This document shows, piece by piece, positions 1-13,937 of a stretch of DNA of 64,000 nt. A program made the translations under genes and the position numbers. The stretch covers positions 1-64,000 of the forward strand of contig QNGE01002731.1 in the NCBI GenBank assembly GCA_008508345.1. The letters are read 5' to 3'. Under the pieces are notes generated by a model. That model was not told the DNA's origin and made no database searches. It saw only the letters and a list, made by a program, of their open reading frames with translations. Position 1 is the stretch's first letter; every line of letters starts with the position of its first letter. Source of the stretch: Paragonimus westermani. Lineage: Eukaryota; Platyhelminthes; Trematoda; Plagiorchiida; Troglotrematidae.

Positions 1-2502
1 ACAGTGATCGTTCATCTCGTGGTCTGCCACTTATCTCCGAAAGACTTGTCACTACTTGAAGAGAAAACCGCCATAGAAAGAAATGTAGATTCTGTCAGCC
101 GTACAAGAAATCACCCCACAAAACTCGACTAACTAAATACAGACAGTGCAGCGTGACCTTTACAAATTGAAGTACATTATAACTTTATTTTGAAACTTAT
201 AGCAACTAAAGCGATTTCTCGATTAATAAATCAGTGAGTGGGTAAGGGAGCTGATCAGGTAAGAATAAAACAGACCTCATAGTAAACCCTTTCTAATCGG
301 TACAAGCTCCTGTTCACTGTAATCCTACTTATTCTGATAACCGCATAACTTAACAAATCTTGCTCTCCTAGGCAAAGTATCCAAACTAGGAGCCAATTGT
401 GTTCCGCAGAAAAAAAATGTGCGCAAATTCGTTCATATTTCATACAACCAAACTGCACTTAATGCGAACTTGTTCACAGCTCGTTGTCATACATGGAGAC
501 GGTTAACCGGTGATTGCCATTTTACACTGGCTGAGTCCAGCATCACACCCGATTCTCATTAAGCTGATGGCCGACCTCTGTTTCTAATGCGAAGAGTTAT
601 TGATTCAACACCCACTCCCGCAAAACCTAGCTGACTAACCCGAACATCGCCAAAATTGGTGGTGGAGTGTTGGTTCAGGAGTAAACATCATGAAACAATA
701 TAATCAAAATGAATTTGGTTTGTATTAAACTCACATTGCAACTGACGGCCATTCCAGTTCTTCAGCGAATACTACGAACGAAATATTGACTTCCGTGAAC
801 TGTCACACCGATAAAAATTTGACAGTTACAAGGTGCATAACCCATAAGTAAAAAACTGACTCAATGTATTTCTTTTCAGCTGACAGGGGCGATGACTATC
901 AGCCAAATTTTCCACGGGGTTCACGATTACCATCATTGTTTTAAGACAAACAGAATTTTCCTCTGGTAGCTAAATATATATGAAAAACTGACAATTAATT
1001 CCCCCTGGGGCGATGCAAATCTAACCGTAAGTTCCATTTTTACAAGCCACCCCTCAGGAAGTGTTAGTGAAACAGAAACTGTAAATGTTGTGCATCCGGC
1101 ATTTGATTTCTATAGTGGATTGTGCGGTTGGTTCATCCTAGCTTGTTGGTTAACCTATCTTCTTCTTCAGTGAAACACTTCCAGTACCCACCCTTATCTC
1201 TATCAGCCATAATACTGCAGTGTTTTGAGTGCGGCTGGTCTATTCTCAGTCATACTGTTCTAATGACACACTGACCAGCCCTTAACCGTCATGGCAGAGT
1301 CGTCAGAGGGATTCAGACGAATACCGCTCTAGCACTTAAACAGCGTTTATTTCACTTATCTGACCGTTCGAACGACGACAACGACTGAAAACTGCCACCC
1401 TAATTGGATGGTTCATGCACCTATAGATAGATGACTGATCCGCCGGCGTTGTTGCTCGTGTGCGTCCTACGTCGTACGGATCCATCTATGCTCCGAACGT
1501 ACGTGCTGGGCTATGTCTGCACCAACCTCGTAACTGGCAACAGGCGTGCCAGCCTTTTTACACTCTGCGCACAGTGGATCTGCGTCCCATTACGCTGAGA
1601 GCCGAGTAGTCCCTATGTCTGTGAGCCTATCAATGCGTGTTAGGCGGCAACCGTGTCCGCCAATGAAACCTAGCCAACTCCTTCCAGACACCTCAAACTA
1701 ACATCAGGACATCTTGAACTGGAAAGTTTATAGATCTGAAGCAACGTTTTCATAGTGTAAAAAAGGCTTACGTTACCACAGCTAATTCGCATTCACATTA
1801 TACAGTCAGCAGAGCTTTCAATGCAAAATGAAACTGCTCGTATTAGGAAGAACAGAAGAGAAATACTTCTTCCAAGCACATGATGATTCACAATTGCTAC
1901 CGTACGTTAATGTCTTTTGATCTCCCTACCATGGCAAAGAAACGAGCGTTCACCTATCCATTCGGATGTGCACTAGAACACATTGTTTGTTGTGGGTTAC
2001 AAATTCAACGTCTTTTTGATGGACACTGCTCGGATTAGATTTTTAGGGGCAATGTGGACTTTTAATATTCTATAAAATGCGATTAGCAGTGCACAAACAG
2101 TCATCTGGTGGAATGTTTTTTAAGGTCATCTCATTGGAATAAAAACCACGGAAAAACTTCTGATAGAGATCAATCAACTGACACCTCGCTTGCGACACAC
2201 TTTAGACAGCGATCGGTATAGTATCAGTAACCAATGGACCAATCGATTGTGTAGTATTGACTGGAAGCCAGCAATACATTCTGGACAACTTAGATGTCTG
2301 ACAACAATCCACCCACGTGGTTATAAGATGTCCCCTTTGTCAAAAAATGCGTTCCATCCTCTGTGAAGCCCTCGACATGTGAACATTCAAATTTGTGCAT
2401 ACGTTGAATTTGCTTTCATAAGTCACATCTCGTTTTATAGGGTACATCTACATTTTTGCAAGTGTAACTGATCTAAACTGATTTGCTGACAATTTCTGAC
2501 AC
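1..2502. other. no supported gene; GC-richer patch at 1430-1680
   Basis: No reading frame here exceeds chance length and no transposon protein motif is visible on either strand. The stretch at about 1430-1680 is clearly richer in G+C and CpG than its surroundings, with several CGTACG and CGTCGTAC type words. It could be a fragment of a dispersed repeat or a small CpG-rich element. No second copy was recognised in the window, so it stays unassigned. Confidence 0.5.
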
Positions 2503-2831
2503 CTGCCTTTGACTTCTGTCTCATTTCTAATTGTAGTTTTGTACTTCTTAGCCTAGTATAAAGCCAGTGAATGTAATCGGTCTCACAACCATCTGGATTT
2601 GGTTGGTCCATTAAGTTTAGTGAAAATTTTTGGCTGGTTCTAAGGACCGTGCGCAGTTCCGCAGTTTGGTTGTCCATTTCTCGTTTATTCAGGTGTTCAG
2701 TTTGGGTGAAAGTAAATTTCTTGTATTTTTCTCGGGATTGTATCAATTCCATTTTTAACCGTCGTTTTAGACATTTTAGAACCCCCAAGGTAGTTTCGTT
2801 TTTCAGACCGCCTGAGCTGGATTTACTGTGT
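2503..2831 (-). CDS. candidate internal exon, charged helical protein of unknown family
   Basis: This lies in the longest open frame of the window (180 codons, 2435-2977, minus strand). A rough estimate from base composition gives a low chance of one frame this long in 64 kb. Plausible splice sites flank a 329-nt core: a pyrimidine-rich tract ending in CTACAG just upstream (acceptor at 2833-2832) and a GGCAG/GTGTCAG donor at 2502-2501. The roughly 110 encoded residues are rich in Lys, Arg, Glu, Gln and Leu, with runs such as KCLKRRLKMELIQSREKYKK that suggest an amphipathic or coiled-coil helix, then an Asp-Pro-Gly linker (DQPNPDGCETDY) and a second basic helix. I do not recognise the family. 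It could be one exon of a cytoskeletal or ciliary coiled-coil protein with its other exons outside the window, or a fortuitous frame. No neighbouring exon in phase was identified. Confidence 0.4.
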
Positions 2832-3913
2832 CTGTAGATTGTGAAAAATTTGACGACAAACCTGCTTGGAGAGATTGAGCAATACACACTTACTGGTTCG
2901 TGTAAATTCTGACGGATACACTGTGTTAACATGCACAAGTAATTTTTCATTTTAAGCTTTACCGGATCTGGTGTCAAATATCTAATTATCCGGGGTATTC
3001 ATTTGGCAAGTCAATTTGTTTTACACGGATTGGATAACATCAATCGAAACATTGTGTAAACGGACCTAACTGAATCACCGGAAACAATAAGCATTAGATA
3101 AAGGTGGCTCTGTGTGCATTTTTGGGGTGAACGCTTTTGATTGTACACAAATTTTGAAGGCCTCTGATTTGTTATCCACGCTGGATTCATTAGTATCGGA
3201 AAGATCTTACGAGCATCGTTAAGAACTCATCACTGTCTAACAAACACTGGCTGTGTCTCTGTGCTCTGTTGATAACCCAATACACTCAGTTAGTGCTGGA
3301 GTCAAGCAGCTGTTCATTTATCAACAGATTGGTTGAATCTAGTTGGGTTATTCACTAGACGGAGAAACAAGGCCGAGTGCAAAGGAAGATAACGGTTTGA
3401 GCCAAGTTCGGTGTAAGAACTCTATTTGGCGTCCCGCTCAGAACCACTCACGAATACACCAGTTAGTTAGAGAACGAATCAAATGGGAAGGTAATGATCA
3501 CACTGACTAACTTACATGCCCTCAAGGACTCATTCACTTCCAGAGGAAAAGTGTTCAGTTGACGTTCACTGCCCATTCTCAAACAATTGTTGAGTCATGA
3601 GGTTCTGTGCGAAACGGCCACATAGTACCAGTTACTGTGTCAGTGGTGAAATTCTGGCTGCTATCGTCCACAGAGAATGTTAGCTTTTGCCATAGGAGTC
3701 GCACCCAGTAACAGATCAATGGAATTCTCGTGTGTGGGTTTAGGGTAGTGTTTTGGTGCATGCACCATAAAAACGGTAAACAATACAAGTTCCTTCTCTA
3801 CCATTCCGTGCATATTGTAAGGGTGCAACGGACAATTTTATGAGGTCACCACAAAGTGTAGGAAGTACTACAGGTTCAAAGTCCCTCATATTTGGCCGCA
3901 GATCTCGAATTCT
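2832..3913. other. no supported feature
   Basis: About 1.1 kb of unique-looking sequence. If the exon call at 2503-2831 is right, this would be intron or 5' flank of that gene, which reads leftward. No promoter element or further exon could be supported. Confidence 0.4.
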
Positions 3914-4098
3914 GACATACTTTCTAAATAGTCTCTTTCGTAACGAAATATCGGGTTTACGCTCTTCTCTTGTTAGGGCTCTTCGGTATCACATATCCTT
4001 ATCACGGGCGGGATCAAAACCGACTGCACGCTCTCATCAGACAACACTCTTGATCGCTTCGGTATAGGTCTCACACTAGGCACGGTCGAATTATCACA
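3914..4098 (-). mobile_element. decayed tRNA-derived SINE, copy A
   Basis: Read on the minus strand, this segment aligns along its length with the copy at 37.9-38.1 kb. Shared landmarks are the leading AATT..GTGCCTA.TGTGAG block, the tRNA-like head, a run equivalent to GGTATG, the word GAGC.CTAA, and the late CGAAAGAG.CT block. Its A box has decayed (the other copies read TGGCGCAGTG). The B box region reads GGTTTTGATCCCG, still close to the pol III B-box consensus. Several mismatches and small indels indicate an old insertion. It has no coding capacity and would have depended on a LINE-type reverse transcriptase in trans. Confidence 0.6.
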
Positions 4099-7000
4099 TA
4101 TTAGGGCTCAACCACTTTCTCTTATAAGTAATTATTAGGCAATCAGATCGTTCCAGAGGAGTTCTGATCCCAGTCATGAAAAGGATAGGCATTACTGACA
4201 CACACTAACGAGAGTAAACCCGCACCCCCCCCGGTACTTCTTTCGAAGCAGGCTGGTTGTAAGTTGTGCTGGAATGCGAAAGCTCTGAGTAACTCCAAGT
4301 AACAACACCAACAATGTGGTAAGCCAGATTAACAGCCATCGTGCTAAGATAATGGCACTTTGGAAGAAAATGTCTGGTGTTTTTGACTAGTCTGATCAAT
4401 CTCAAACAATACAGATTGGTAAATAGACTTGTTTCTTGCAAGCTGATGCAAACCAACCAGCCCTGTTGCATACTAAGTTTAAAATCAATGGGAAACAAAA
4501 CTGCAATAATCAGAGTTCTTTGCAGCCGTTGGACATGTATTCATTTATTGTTTGGTAGTCATTATACGATCAAGGTGCATATAGTGAGTAACAAGTGTCT
4601 ACAATCAGATAATCTCAAGTTTTAGACCAAAGCAATTTTCTGATACTACAGAGTCAGATTGTAAAATTGAAGATACTTAAAACCACACAGTTTCTATCAT
4701 AGGATAATTCCCGTCAAACTACTTCCAACACACTTTCGAACAGATTTAGGTGATCATATTTACATAATGTGCTACACACATCCAGTGCACGTCTTGCCAT
4801 CAATCAATAACATGATATATATAAAAACGAGCGAAGTTAGCCATGTCCAATAACGGTGACACCAAGTAGTACACAGCCATGTTGTAATAAACTAAAAAGA
4901 TGGTAATTCCCATATTAGGCGAAATGACACAGTGAGATGAAACCCTCGAAGTTATTGTCAAAATAACTGTTAATTAGACACAATTTACACAAATGAATAG
5001 ATGAATGGAATAACGTTAGATGAGACCCAACTGTGAAAAGTCAGGGATAATGGCGGTAATAATCAACAGACACATATAGTCAGGAATTCCAGACTACACT
5101 TTCACTAGAGATGGAGAGAGATACATATAGATAAAACTATCAGTCATAGGTTGTAGTGCGCAGTCTGAACCACTACAAGTGAGCTCGTAAGCACCGAGTG
5201 AACTAGCAACCCAATATTGTCTTTACTGGAGAGGATCTGTGCAGACTTGGGGCGAACATTGCAATCGCATTGCCCATGGTACTGGAACTGTTTGATATTG
5301 AACCATTCGCCAATATGGCTTCAGGATGATAGTGGTGACCCGAAAAATCTGTATGAGACACTAGAAATCTCTCGGTTTTTTCAAACTGTGGGACACATAT
5401 TGAACAAAAATTGTCAGATCAAACTTCAGGCAACGGTTCGTATCCCTATAGTTCACTACGTTATTCAGCTTCGAGAAGATATTGGGGATTAGCAAGCTCA
5501 TAACATTACCACATGTATAGGGACGAATTTTCATGACTGTCATTATCAACGAAAATAGGTCACCCATTCAAAGTCTCTTTCAATTTTAGTCTACTCCTCG
5601 CTTTTCTCACCCTCGATCTAATATATGTCGATTGCCTTAAAAACTCCCAACCGCACACAAAATCAGGACTTTGAAAATTTTCACCGAATATAAAACAGAA
5701 TGTTTTACAAATGGGGCTTACCAAAAAAACATGTCCTCCAAACAACTCGGGTTATGGAACTGGCTAAATAGATAGGGCGGAAATGCGAGATTCTCAAATG
5801 TGACGCTCTATCATGCCAGTCGTTTCACTAAACGATGGATGATAAAAAGCCGCATTCAGGAACAAGCAAGTTGGTTAAACGATGATTGAAAACCAACAAG
5901 TTTCCCAGAGAAACTGAGACTTGACACGTCACGATTCTCTGTTTACAGCACCATTTGTGCAATGTGACGTGATATTACATAGTCGCATTACTAAAACACT
6001 AGATGGGGTACGACATTTATCATCTCTGAAGCTGTGTTATCGAGCTCTGTCATTCTACCTTCTGTCAACGCGTCCTACAGCTGTCTTGATGGAAGCAACT
6101 TGCTGCGTCATCGAGGTCGGCGTAGATAGCCCGTTCAAAAATGTTGTTCAGATTATGATGTTCCGTGCTCAGCAAATCTGTTTTGCTCCGAATAATGGTG
6201 CACTATAATTTACTTGAATGTACTCCGATAAAGACACCAGATCAAGCTTGCGGACCACGACTCAGGGGATATTTCATCGTTTTAATAGAAATACGATAGT
6301 CACCGACACCGTGGTTATATGTACACTTTGCTGTTGAACCATTTCGTACTTTAATCAGAGTTGATTAACGTATGTTGGTTCGCAGATGTACGTTAGCGTT
6401 TAAACTTTGTGATGCTGTGATTATAGCGGTCCTTTTAGACCGTCCCTTGGCCTGAGTTGTTTAGAGGACTTGTTTTTTGGTAAGCTCTTTATGCAGACCA
6501 TTTAATTACAGTGATCAGACTCCGGACTTCATAGTTTGACAAATGATTGTAGAATGATCGTAACCTTTTTCGTGATTTGGGCTTTTCTTACCAAACAATT
6601 CATGCATCTATTCATTTTTTGCACTTCCGCCGATAAGCATAAATGTGTGAATGACTTTCGTGTAATTAACAGTCAATTAATGTACCAAGACCACATATAT
6701 GAGGTGCCCGACTCATAATTGTCATAATTTCACAGGTCTAGTTGTATTCTGAAAGATCTGTGAAAATGGATTCTCATTTGACCATAGTTCCTCTCAGCAT
6801 GGTTGCAAACGCTAACACGTTCTCCATGATTGTGTCAACATTTGACTGGATACTTTGTCCAGCATTATGTCAGAAGTATTATATTGAAGGCGATATATTC
6901 AGGCAACACGTATCCAGACTTCCAGTGGACAGGGCTAATGACCGCATTTAATGGTTCCGTATGTGAACCACTGTGACACGATAGATCAATCAAGCCATTC

Positions 7001-7545
7001 TCGATTGACTGGACAGTAGTCTGGTTGCAGATTTGCAAGTCAGATCGATACCTTGACCTAAACCCTTTACCGAGTAAACCATAAACTTCACTATAAAACA
7101 CATTCTCCTATGTCTTCATACTTATTATGACAATGTTCACAGCTATGTCGTTTGAAACTTAATGTTCCTAAATATTTGCCAACTTACATTTTCGGTTTAC
7201 TCTCGAATAATCAAATTGATTTTGATGAATTCTGAAGTGAAAACTTCTGTCATTGTGAAACAAGGAGTGTGATTAAAACGTGTGCACATGTCAACAAAAG
7301 AACAGTTTGTAAATAAAGTACCTATTATTTTCAAAAACCGGTTAGAATCACTCCGTCGAAACTAAGCAAACTATGTATAGTCCGTAAGACACATATGGTC
7401 ACGCACACACATCCGTCCTAATAAATATCCGAATCAAACGTTCATATGTGCACACATCCCTCCTGTACTGAGAAGAGGGAAAATTTTCCGCACAATTGAT
7501 TTAGCACAAACAACTGATTGCAGCGAACCGTCTCCAACTGTCCCG
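4099..7545. other. no supported gene
   Basis: Only short frames are present. A minus-strand frame near 4205-4498 contains the pentapeptide SLFTN seen in Penelope-type reverse transcriptases, but no second motif supports it. Around 6970-7030 there is faint similarity to the PLE fragment at 25.65 kb (a shared ATTGACTGGA word), again too little to call. Confidence 0.4.
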
Positions 7546-8394
7546 TATAATACATAAACGCACGCAAATTGACTACGGATGAAAAGAAAAGGAAATGTTT
7601 AATAGGAAACCTCTTAATTTAGGAAATTTTGCCTTCCAACACGATATGAACTAACTATGGGAAATGGTCCGAACAAAAATTCTGAGAGAAATGTGGAACA
7701 AGGCTAACCAAGATACTTTGAAAAATTGACAATTTATTCAGGAGCGGCTGAATACATTGTGTGACACAAGCTGTTTAGCTCTACTGTCATAGCTCCAGTA
7801 CCCTAAAAGACCCAGAAGCTCTTAGCAATATGACAGTGGAACATTGACTGCTAACGACTTTCGTAAACCCTATTCGTATAAAGTTTGATGCAATACCTTT
7901 GGGAACTTCAAAAAGTGCACCAAGATTCTGATTATCACTAAATATCAGCTGTTGCTGTAGAGGGCAACCNTATAATACATAAACGCACGCAAATTGACTA
8001 CGGATGAAAAGAAAAGGAAATGTTTAATAGAAAGCCTCTTAATTTAGGAAATTTCGCCTTCCAACACGATATGAACTAACTATGGGAAATGGTCCGAACA
8101 AAAATTCTGAGAGAAATGTGGAACAAGGCTAACCAAGATACTTTGAAAAATTGACAATTTATTCAGGAGCGGCTGAATACATTGTGTGACACAAGCTGTT
8201 TAGCTCTACTGTCATAGCTCCAGTACCCTAAAAGACCCAGAAGCTCTTAGCAATATGACAGTGGAACATTGACTGCTAACGACTTTCGTAAACCCTATTC
8301 GTATAAAGTTTGATGCAATACCTTTGGGAACTTCAAAAAGTGCACCAAGATTCTGATTATCACTAAATATCAGCTGTTGCTGTAGAGGGCAACC
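7546..8394. repeat. 424-bp direct duplication flanking a single N
   Basis: Positions 7546-7969 and 7971-8394 are the same 424-bp sequence. By eye they differ at only three sites, all within about 30 bases (ATAGGAAACC versus ATAGAAAGCC, and TTTTGCC versus TTTCGCC). They are separated by exactly one N at 7970. Both copies start at TATAATACAT and end at GAGGGCAACC, and unique sequence resumes on each side. A zero-spacer duplication broken by a lone N, with allele-like differences, is best explained by two overlapping contig ends or haplotypes placed side by side rather than merged. A real recent tandem duplication is the alternative. Frames inside it should not be annotated as paralogues. Confidence 0.95.
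7970..7970. other. assembly ambiguity (single N)
   Basis: This is the only non-ACGT base I noticed in the window. It sits exactly at the junction of the two 424-bp copies, so it marks a join of uncertain size made by the assembler. Confidence 0.95.
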
Positions 8395-11300
8395 GATAAG
8401 TTGAAAACTTTGAATAACACTTGGTAGCTGCGCTATGTTCTGTATATTAATTGGGAGTATCCAGTATATATACAACGTTAAGAAGTAATGTGCTTGAGTC
8501 TCGCTGTTATTCGCGTTTGTTAAGAGTACGCTTCTTGTTTTGCCAGAGATTTAGACTGTTTTGATTGATGTGAGGCTGCATACGTGAAACCCGTAGTATA
8601 TTTTTGAAAATAAATTAAGCACACGATAGTCCATTTGGTAGATCGAACCCCTTGGGCACATCTATAGTAATACAGAGTACAACAGAACAAATTACCTGTT
8701 GTCAATTACAGAAATGTGTTTAGTTTAAACCCACAACGCTGTCGAATCACCACTTCCCAAGTTAATGGGCTATGTTTAGGGATTCTTCGAAGGGATGCAC
8801 TTATTTACCTTCTACAAAAGCATTATTATTGGTTATACAAAGTTAGTGTGTTCCAAAGCAATTTTTTTCGGAATCAACTGGTTCGTATTGAACACCCCTA
8901 AAATAACAGCTTTTTACGTAGAAATGGATTCGAAACAATTGGCACAGTGGTTGCACACACACTCAAGGTAGTATATGCGTCTACGAAAATCAAGGTGCGA
9001 ATCCACCAATCAGCAGAGCTCTGTTGAGGCCAACCCTTTCGCAGAAACGGATGGAAGCTATCACGGACGAACACATACCACTTACGACGCCACCGACTGA
9101 AACAATCATTGAGATAATAACGAAGCAAATGAGTGTTCACACGGCTGTTAGAGCATGGCAAGACCGACTGAACGGCCAAAATTCACGTACGACTGCTACA
9201 GTGCTTCTTTCTGACCTTCTAAGCTTTACTTTACAGCGTCGAACATGTTAATTTTGACCACTGCTTAGTTATAAGAGGTAAGAAGTGTGGTTCATAGAAA
9301 ACACGTCGACCGACGTAAACTCGGCTGCAGAAGTTATCCATCTGTGTTGTGCTAGGAGCAATTAGAACTAGTTTTAATTCCGAATTAAATTGAATGCAAG
9401 CCCATCAAACAGTATACACACAGCAACACAGTGTTATTCACATCCAGCCATGGCCACGTCGCCCTCAGCTAGTCATTGTTGTAATAACCAATTGCACACT
9501 GATGTCAGGCGGGACAACAACATGACATGGTCATTTGTTTAGAAGTCTCAGACGAACAACACAGTTTGCTGGGTTACTGAACTTTCACCGTTTTTAAAAC
9601 GTGTACTCGAAGCGTTGGCTGACATTTAGACTACGGGTGGAATAGCACACAAAACATTTTCTGCGTTACACTGCAAGCGATACAAATTTATTGGTTTGCC
9701 AACTAACTTATGTCACGAATTTTTGTCCGAATAGATAATGCGACCAATTTTTACACATGGCACAACTTGGAAGCACACAGTCTTGATGTAGATGTACAGA
9801 GTGAGAAAACGTTATTGATTGTTCAGCTGCAAATAGTTAGTATTACAGCACAAACTGGAGAACTATCCGGAATAAATGCTTTAGCAATATTTTGAACGTC
9901 GGTGTAAGGTAAGTTTAGTTAAAACGAAGCATTTTTCAACAGAATGAGTCCACGCTAGCATGCCGGGGTCATTTTTGGGACAAAAATTACATACATCCTC
10001 GGATATGGACGACACAGTGCCAAGTTTATTCAGTTATATATCCACCGTGTCATAAAGTATAATTTTGAAAGCGTCAATGGAGTTGATATCTTTTGAATAA
10101 CACAACGGGTTTTTGTCAAAACCGAGTACCAACCATCGAGCGCCAACAAACGCTAAATGAAAACCCTTCCGAACTGCTTCTCGTAAAAGCGTAATTTGAC
10201 TACTTCAATCGTAAGGCTAACCTTCGTTATGTTCTGAGTGAGTGCGTCAAGTCCTGGCCACACTTTGTCCATTTAGGCGGCTGTCTATTTTGTCAACGCA
10301 CAAATATCACGTCTACTGTATCTAGGGTGCTCAAGCTAACAATCACGATAACTTTCCGGGAATTCTACTTGTCTCGTAGAATCAGCAGAGCAAATGAGCT
10401 CTCTCATGCTGAACTAGTCTCACTGTATCTGTTTTCATTCACCTTCGCTCGACAAATATGTTATGCTGCTCTGAAGATGACATACATACATACATTTGAT
10501 AATTGTTTGTCAATGGCTATTTTCCTCAGCATCTGTAAGCCGTTTTGTCGGTGATACATGTTGATTCCGCCCCGCTGAATGTCATGCTAGCTGTTCTGTT
10601 TATCTGAGGTAGTGCTCAACCTAGACTGGACGCTCGCCAGTGCTAGTAAGAACCACAAGACCAGTATTTTGGTTGTTGATCATGTAATACTTTTACCAGG
10701 CGAACGACGGTCACTAGCTAACTTGTGCGAAAAAAAGATTTTGAAGTTAGAAATAGTAATCCATGTGTGCTATGCACTTTGCGTAACAGCAGTTGAACTG
10801 CATTCTTAACTGCATTTCAGTTATCAATACCCAAATTCAGCACCAGGCGTCTGTATAGCAAGACACATAATCAGACATTCACAACTTCGTCCCACTTTTT
10901 CAGCTACACGTGTCTCAAAACTCTTGACAGTATAACAAATTTACGTTACTAATGTTCATTTGAGTAGCTCAATGTATTCTAAAATTTAGCCAGGAGAGCC
11001 ATCATAGTTGCGCAATACACGCAAGCCCTTACAGGTGAGGGCCACAGGTTGATGTATGTGGAATCCACTCACAGACGTCGCGCATGTCAGATTGCTACCT
11101 TCCACACTGCGGTTTTGTGATACTTGTTCGCTCCCCACATACTATCTGAACAGGACACACCACAGTGCGAAACCGGTAGTGGATGATCCGATCTAGTCGT
11201 AGGCATCAAGTAACTTCACACAGGCTTCTCACAGAACGCTGCCTAACGGGGTGAGTAACTTACTCGCATCAGAAGCACGTAAACTGGATTTGAAAACCCC

Positions 11301-13937
11301 GAACAAATCTAACGTGACACTCATCGTAGTCTATCACTTTCATTAATTAGGGCCTGTTGAAACGTCTAGTCGAATAGAAAAACTGGTATTAAATGTGAGT
11401 TTATCCAGCGTATATGATGGAAAACCGGTAGCAGTTATTTTTGAGCAGCACTAATTGTTTCTGTTGGCTCGATATGAGTGCACTTCAAGCTAACCCAAGG
11501 TAAAATATCTTCAAAATAATGGATTGGCGATTGGTGGAATGTACTCCAAAAGCTATCACTTATGAATCAAATAGTTCGAAGTCGTAGACATAGATAAAAT
11601 ACTGAGTGAAGAAAGTTATCTCGCTATCTGGCGAAGCATTAAAAGGCTGAATGGAATGAATCTGCTGTCAACGAACCTACCAACAGATTCGCACAACTCA
11701 AGCGTAGTTCCAACAGGACAACAGACAATTCCTTTCGAGCTTCTACTTAGATTTCTGTCTCCGATCATCCGCCCTAATGAGAAGATTATACGAGTAGTAA
11801 GGCTGGACAGTATCCAGCGGTTTCATTTTGAACACGAGTAGATTTATTTAGGTATGTCGTTCCTACTCATAAAACCGATTCAGTACGAGGAACTCGTTGA
11901 TGAGCATCTACCCTTTACTGTACATTATGAATCGACGATGCGATAACTTTATTTCGAATGACTGAGGTGGCGTTGAGCAAAAATTGGGATGATTAGTGAC
12001 TTTCACGTGGAGGTCAGAAACCTGCCGTGTTCGAAATTATTAATCTCTTACTGTTTCATATTAGTTACTAATTTCACCTATCATTGTTCCTTTATCATCA
12101 AAGTGGACTTATCGTTCCCCACCAGTTTCCCCCGGCTTGCTGTCAAAAGATTTTGTGGTTTTTTTAAACCCCCAAAGTGTCTATCATCCTACTGCTTAAC
12201 ACGAACAATCTGATAGGTACATTCCTCATCATCGTTTCACAATGAGCGAAAAGTCTGCGAAGCCCAACCTAACAAAACCCACTCAATCTACTGGGATTTC
12301 TCATAACGTGGTTCTTCAGTTATTTGAACGCACACGGTTTAACACTTACTTTGTTACTCCTCATCGGGCTCCGATTCTGTAAAAACATAGTCTTCTCATT
12401 CCTGGATTAACCGCAAACGCGAATTAATACTTTTATTCAGGTGATACCGATTTTGAGCCTGCCACTTAACTGAAGCTCATGTTGCTGAGTAATATTGTGT
12501 CATTTATGCTCAATTAAATGATTGTCTGTCAGCTGCTGAAGACGTGAATAAATAAAAACAAATATTTGCATAGGTTCCATTGGAAGCTTAGCTTGACTTA
12601 ACTTGTCTTGAAAGTTTGTAGCTAAAAAACTTCCGTTGTTTATGTACAGAAGAGCAAGCAACACAACGCCCTCCACAAAAGCCTTTGTTGTCTAAACTAA
12701 AGTATCAACAGTTTCGAACAAATTTTCACTGTGAGAATCATAGTTCCGTCCCCTTCACCTGTGAACAAATCGTATGGATAGGTTCACAATATAAACTTCA
12801 GCCGTACAATTAATTACATGCAGAATCATTGTGTGCAACATCATCGTTCGATTACCATTCTCCTTTCAAAACTAGAGTTCACCTGCGCATCGTATAGACG
12901 CACCATATAAATACTCATGAGTATCACCCCATAAATTAACATACACACAACACACTTTCAGTGTCTGCACTTTCCAATCAACCGGTACATGCAGATGTTA
13001 TTTTTAATATGCTTACAGTTCAGCTACTTTTACTATCGTGTTAGGAAGAAGTAAATCTGTATAAACATTCAGAAAGAGAGATGCATGATTGACTAACCTA
13101 TAGTTCATTCAGCGTTTGGATTAACTATCCTCGATTGAGATAGTATCCGATTCCTTTGGAGAGATATCAGTGAAACCTTTCGGAATTAATATCGATCAAC
13201 TGTGCTAACTATCTTGTGTTACCCTTGCGAACTGAAGCCTTATTGTTTAAACTGCTGCTCACAAATAGGTCAACCCAAAATCAACCTCTTCAGAAAGGCA
13301 CCATATTAGATGTAACTTATGGGTTTTGTATTTCATGCGTACATTGTGCGGGTTTTCTTACAGCTACGGTGTGCAAATTGCTCTATCAGCAGCACAATTA
13401 TTAAACTGAGGTCAGTATTACGTATAGTTGCATAAGCTGTTACCGTTTTGCCCCGAACAATAGATTTTCAGAGATGGGCCTTCCAAATGCAAGTTCTTAT
13501 GTGACCGCATTATCAGCTATTCTGATCTACTTAAGATAGATAAGTAGCGAAGACCTTATTCCCTAAAAAGTTAACATTCGCAAAGCATGTACCATCATTC
13601 AAAATTAGTCTATTATGACACGATTAACCGCAAACTGAATACCAAACAACCTGCAGAAATGAAACTAGCTGTACTTCCCACCAAATTTACCGCAACCAAA
13701 GTGTGCTCATACTGACATGTTCATCTTGCTTGGCTATACACAAATAATCAGAACAATGTTCATTTTCGGTCGGAGCCAACAACGTGATCAACCGTTGGAT
13801 GCGTCCCCTTTACCGTGAAATAAATATATTTCAGAATATCGTGAACATCGCAAATGCTCTCATATCAAATATGATTTTAGTCTGCTTAATTTCTTCAGAC
13901 AGTTAATTGCATTTTACCTGAAAGGTCAGTCCACGTC
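8395..13937. other. no supported gene
   Basis: About 5.5 kb without a convincing exon, RNA gene or transposon motif. Small details: a short TACA tetranucleotide run near 10488-10500, and a GTTGAAACGTC word at about 11357 that resembles the end of the hammerhead-like motif but has no partner core. Confidence 0.4.

Noticed and set aside
4205..4498. SLFTN pentapeptide on the minus strand, as in PLE motif A
   Set aside because: No GLPKIHK, motif B or RYVDD equivalent was found at the expected distances on either side.
6970..7030. ATTGACTGGA stretch resembling PLE copy 2
   Set aside because: Short word match without supporting translation.
8212..8475. 87-codon minus-strand frame
   Set aside because: It lies mostly in the second copy of the 424-bp duplication at the N and has no motif. 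It is probably spurious.
11340..11375. GTTGAAACGTC, like the end of the hammerhead motif
   Set aside because: No CUGANGA core or stem II partner upstream.
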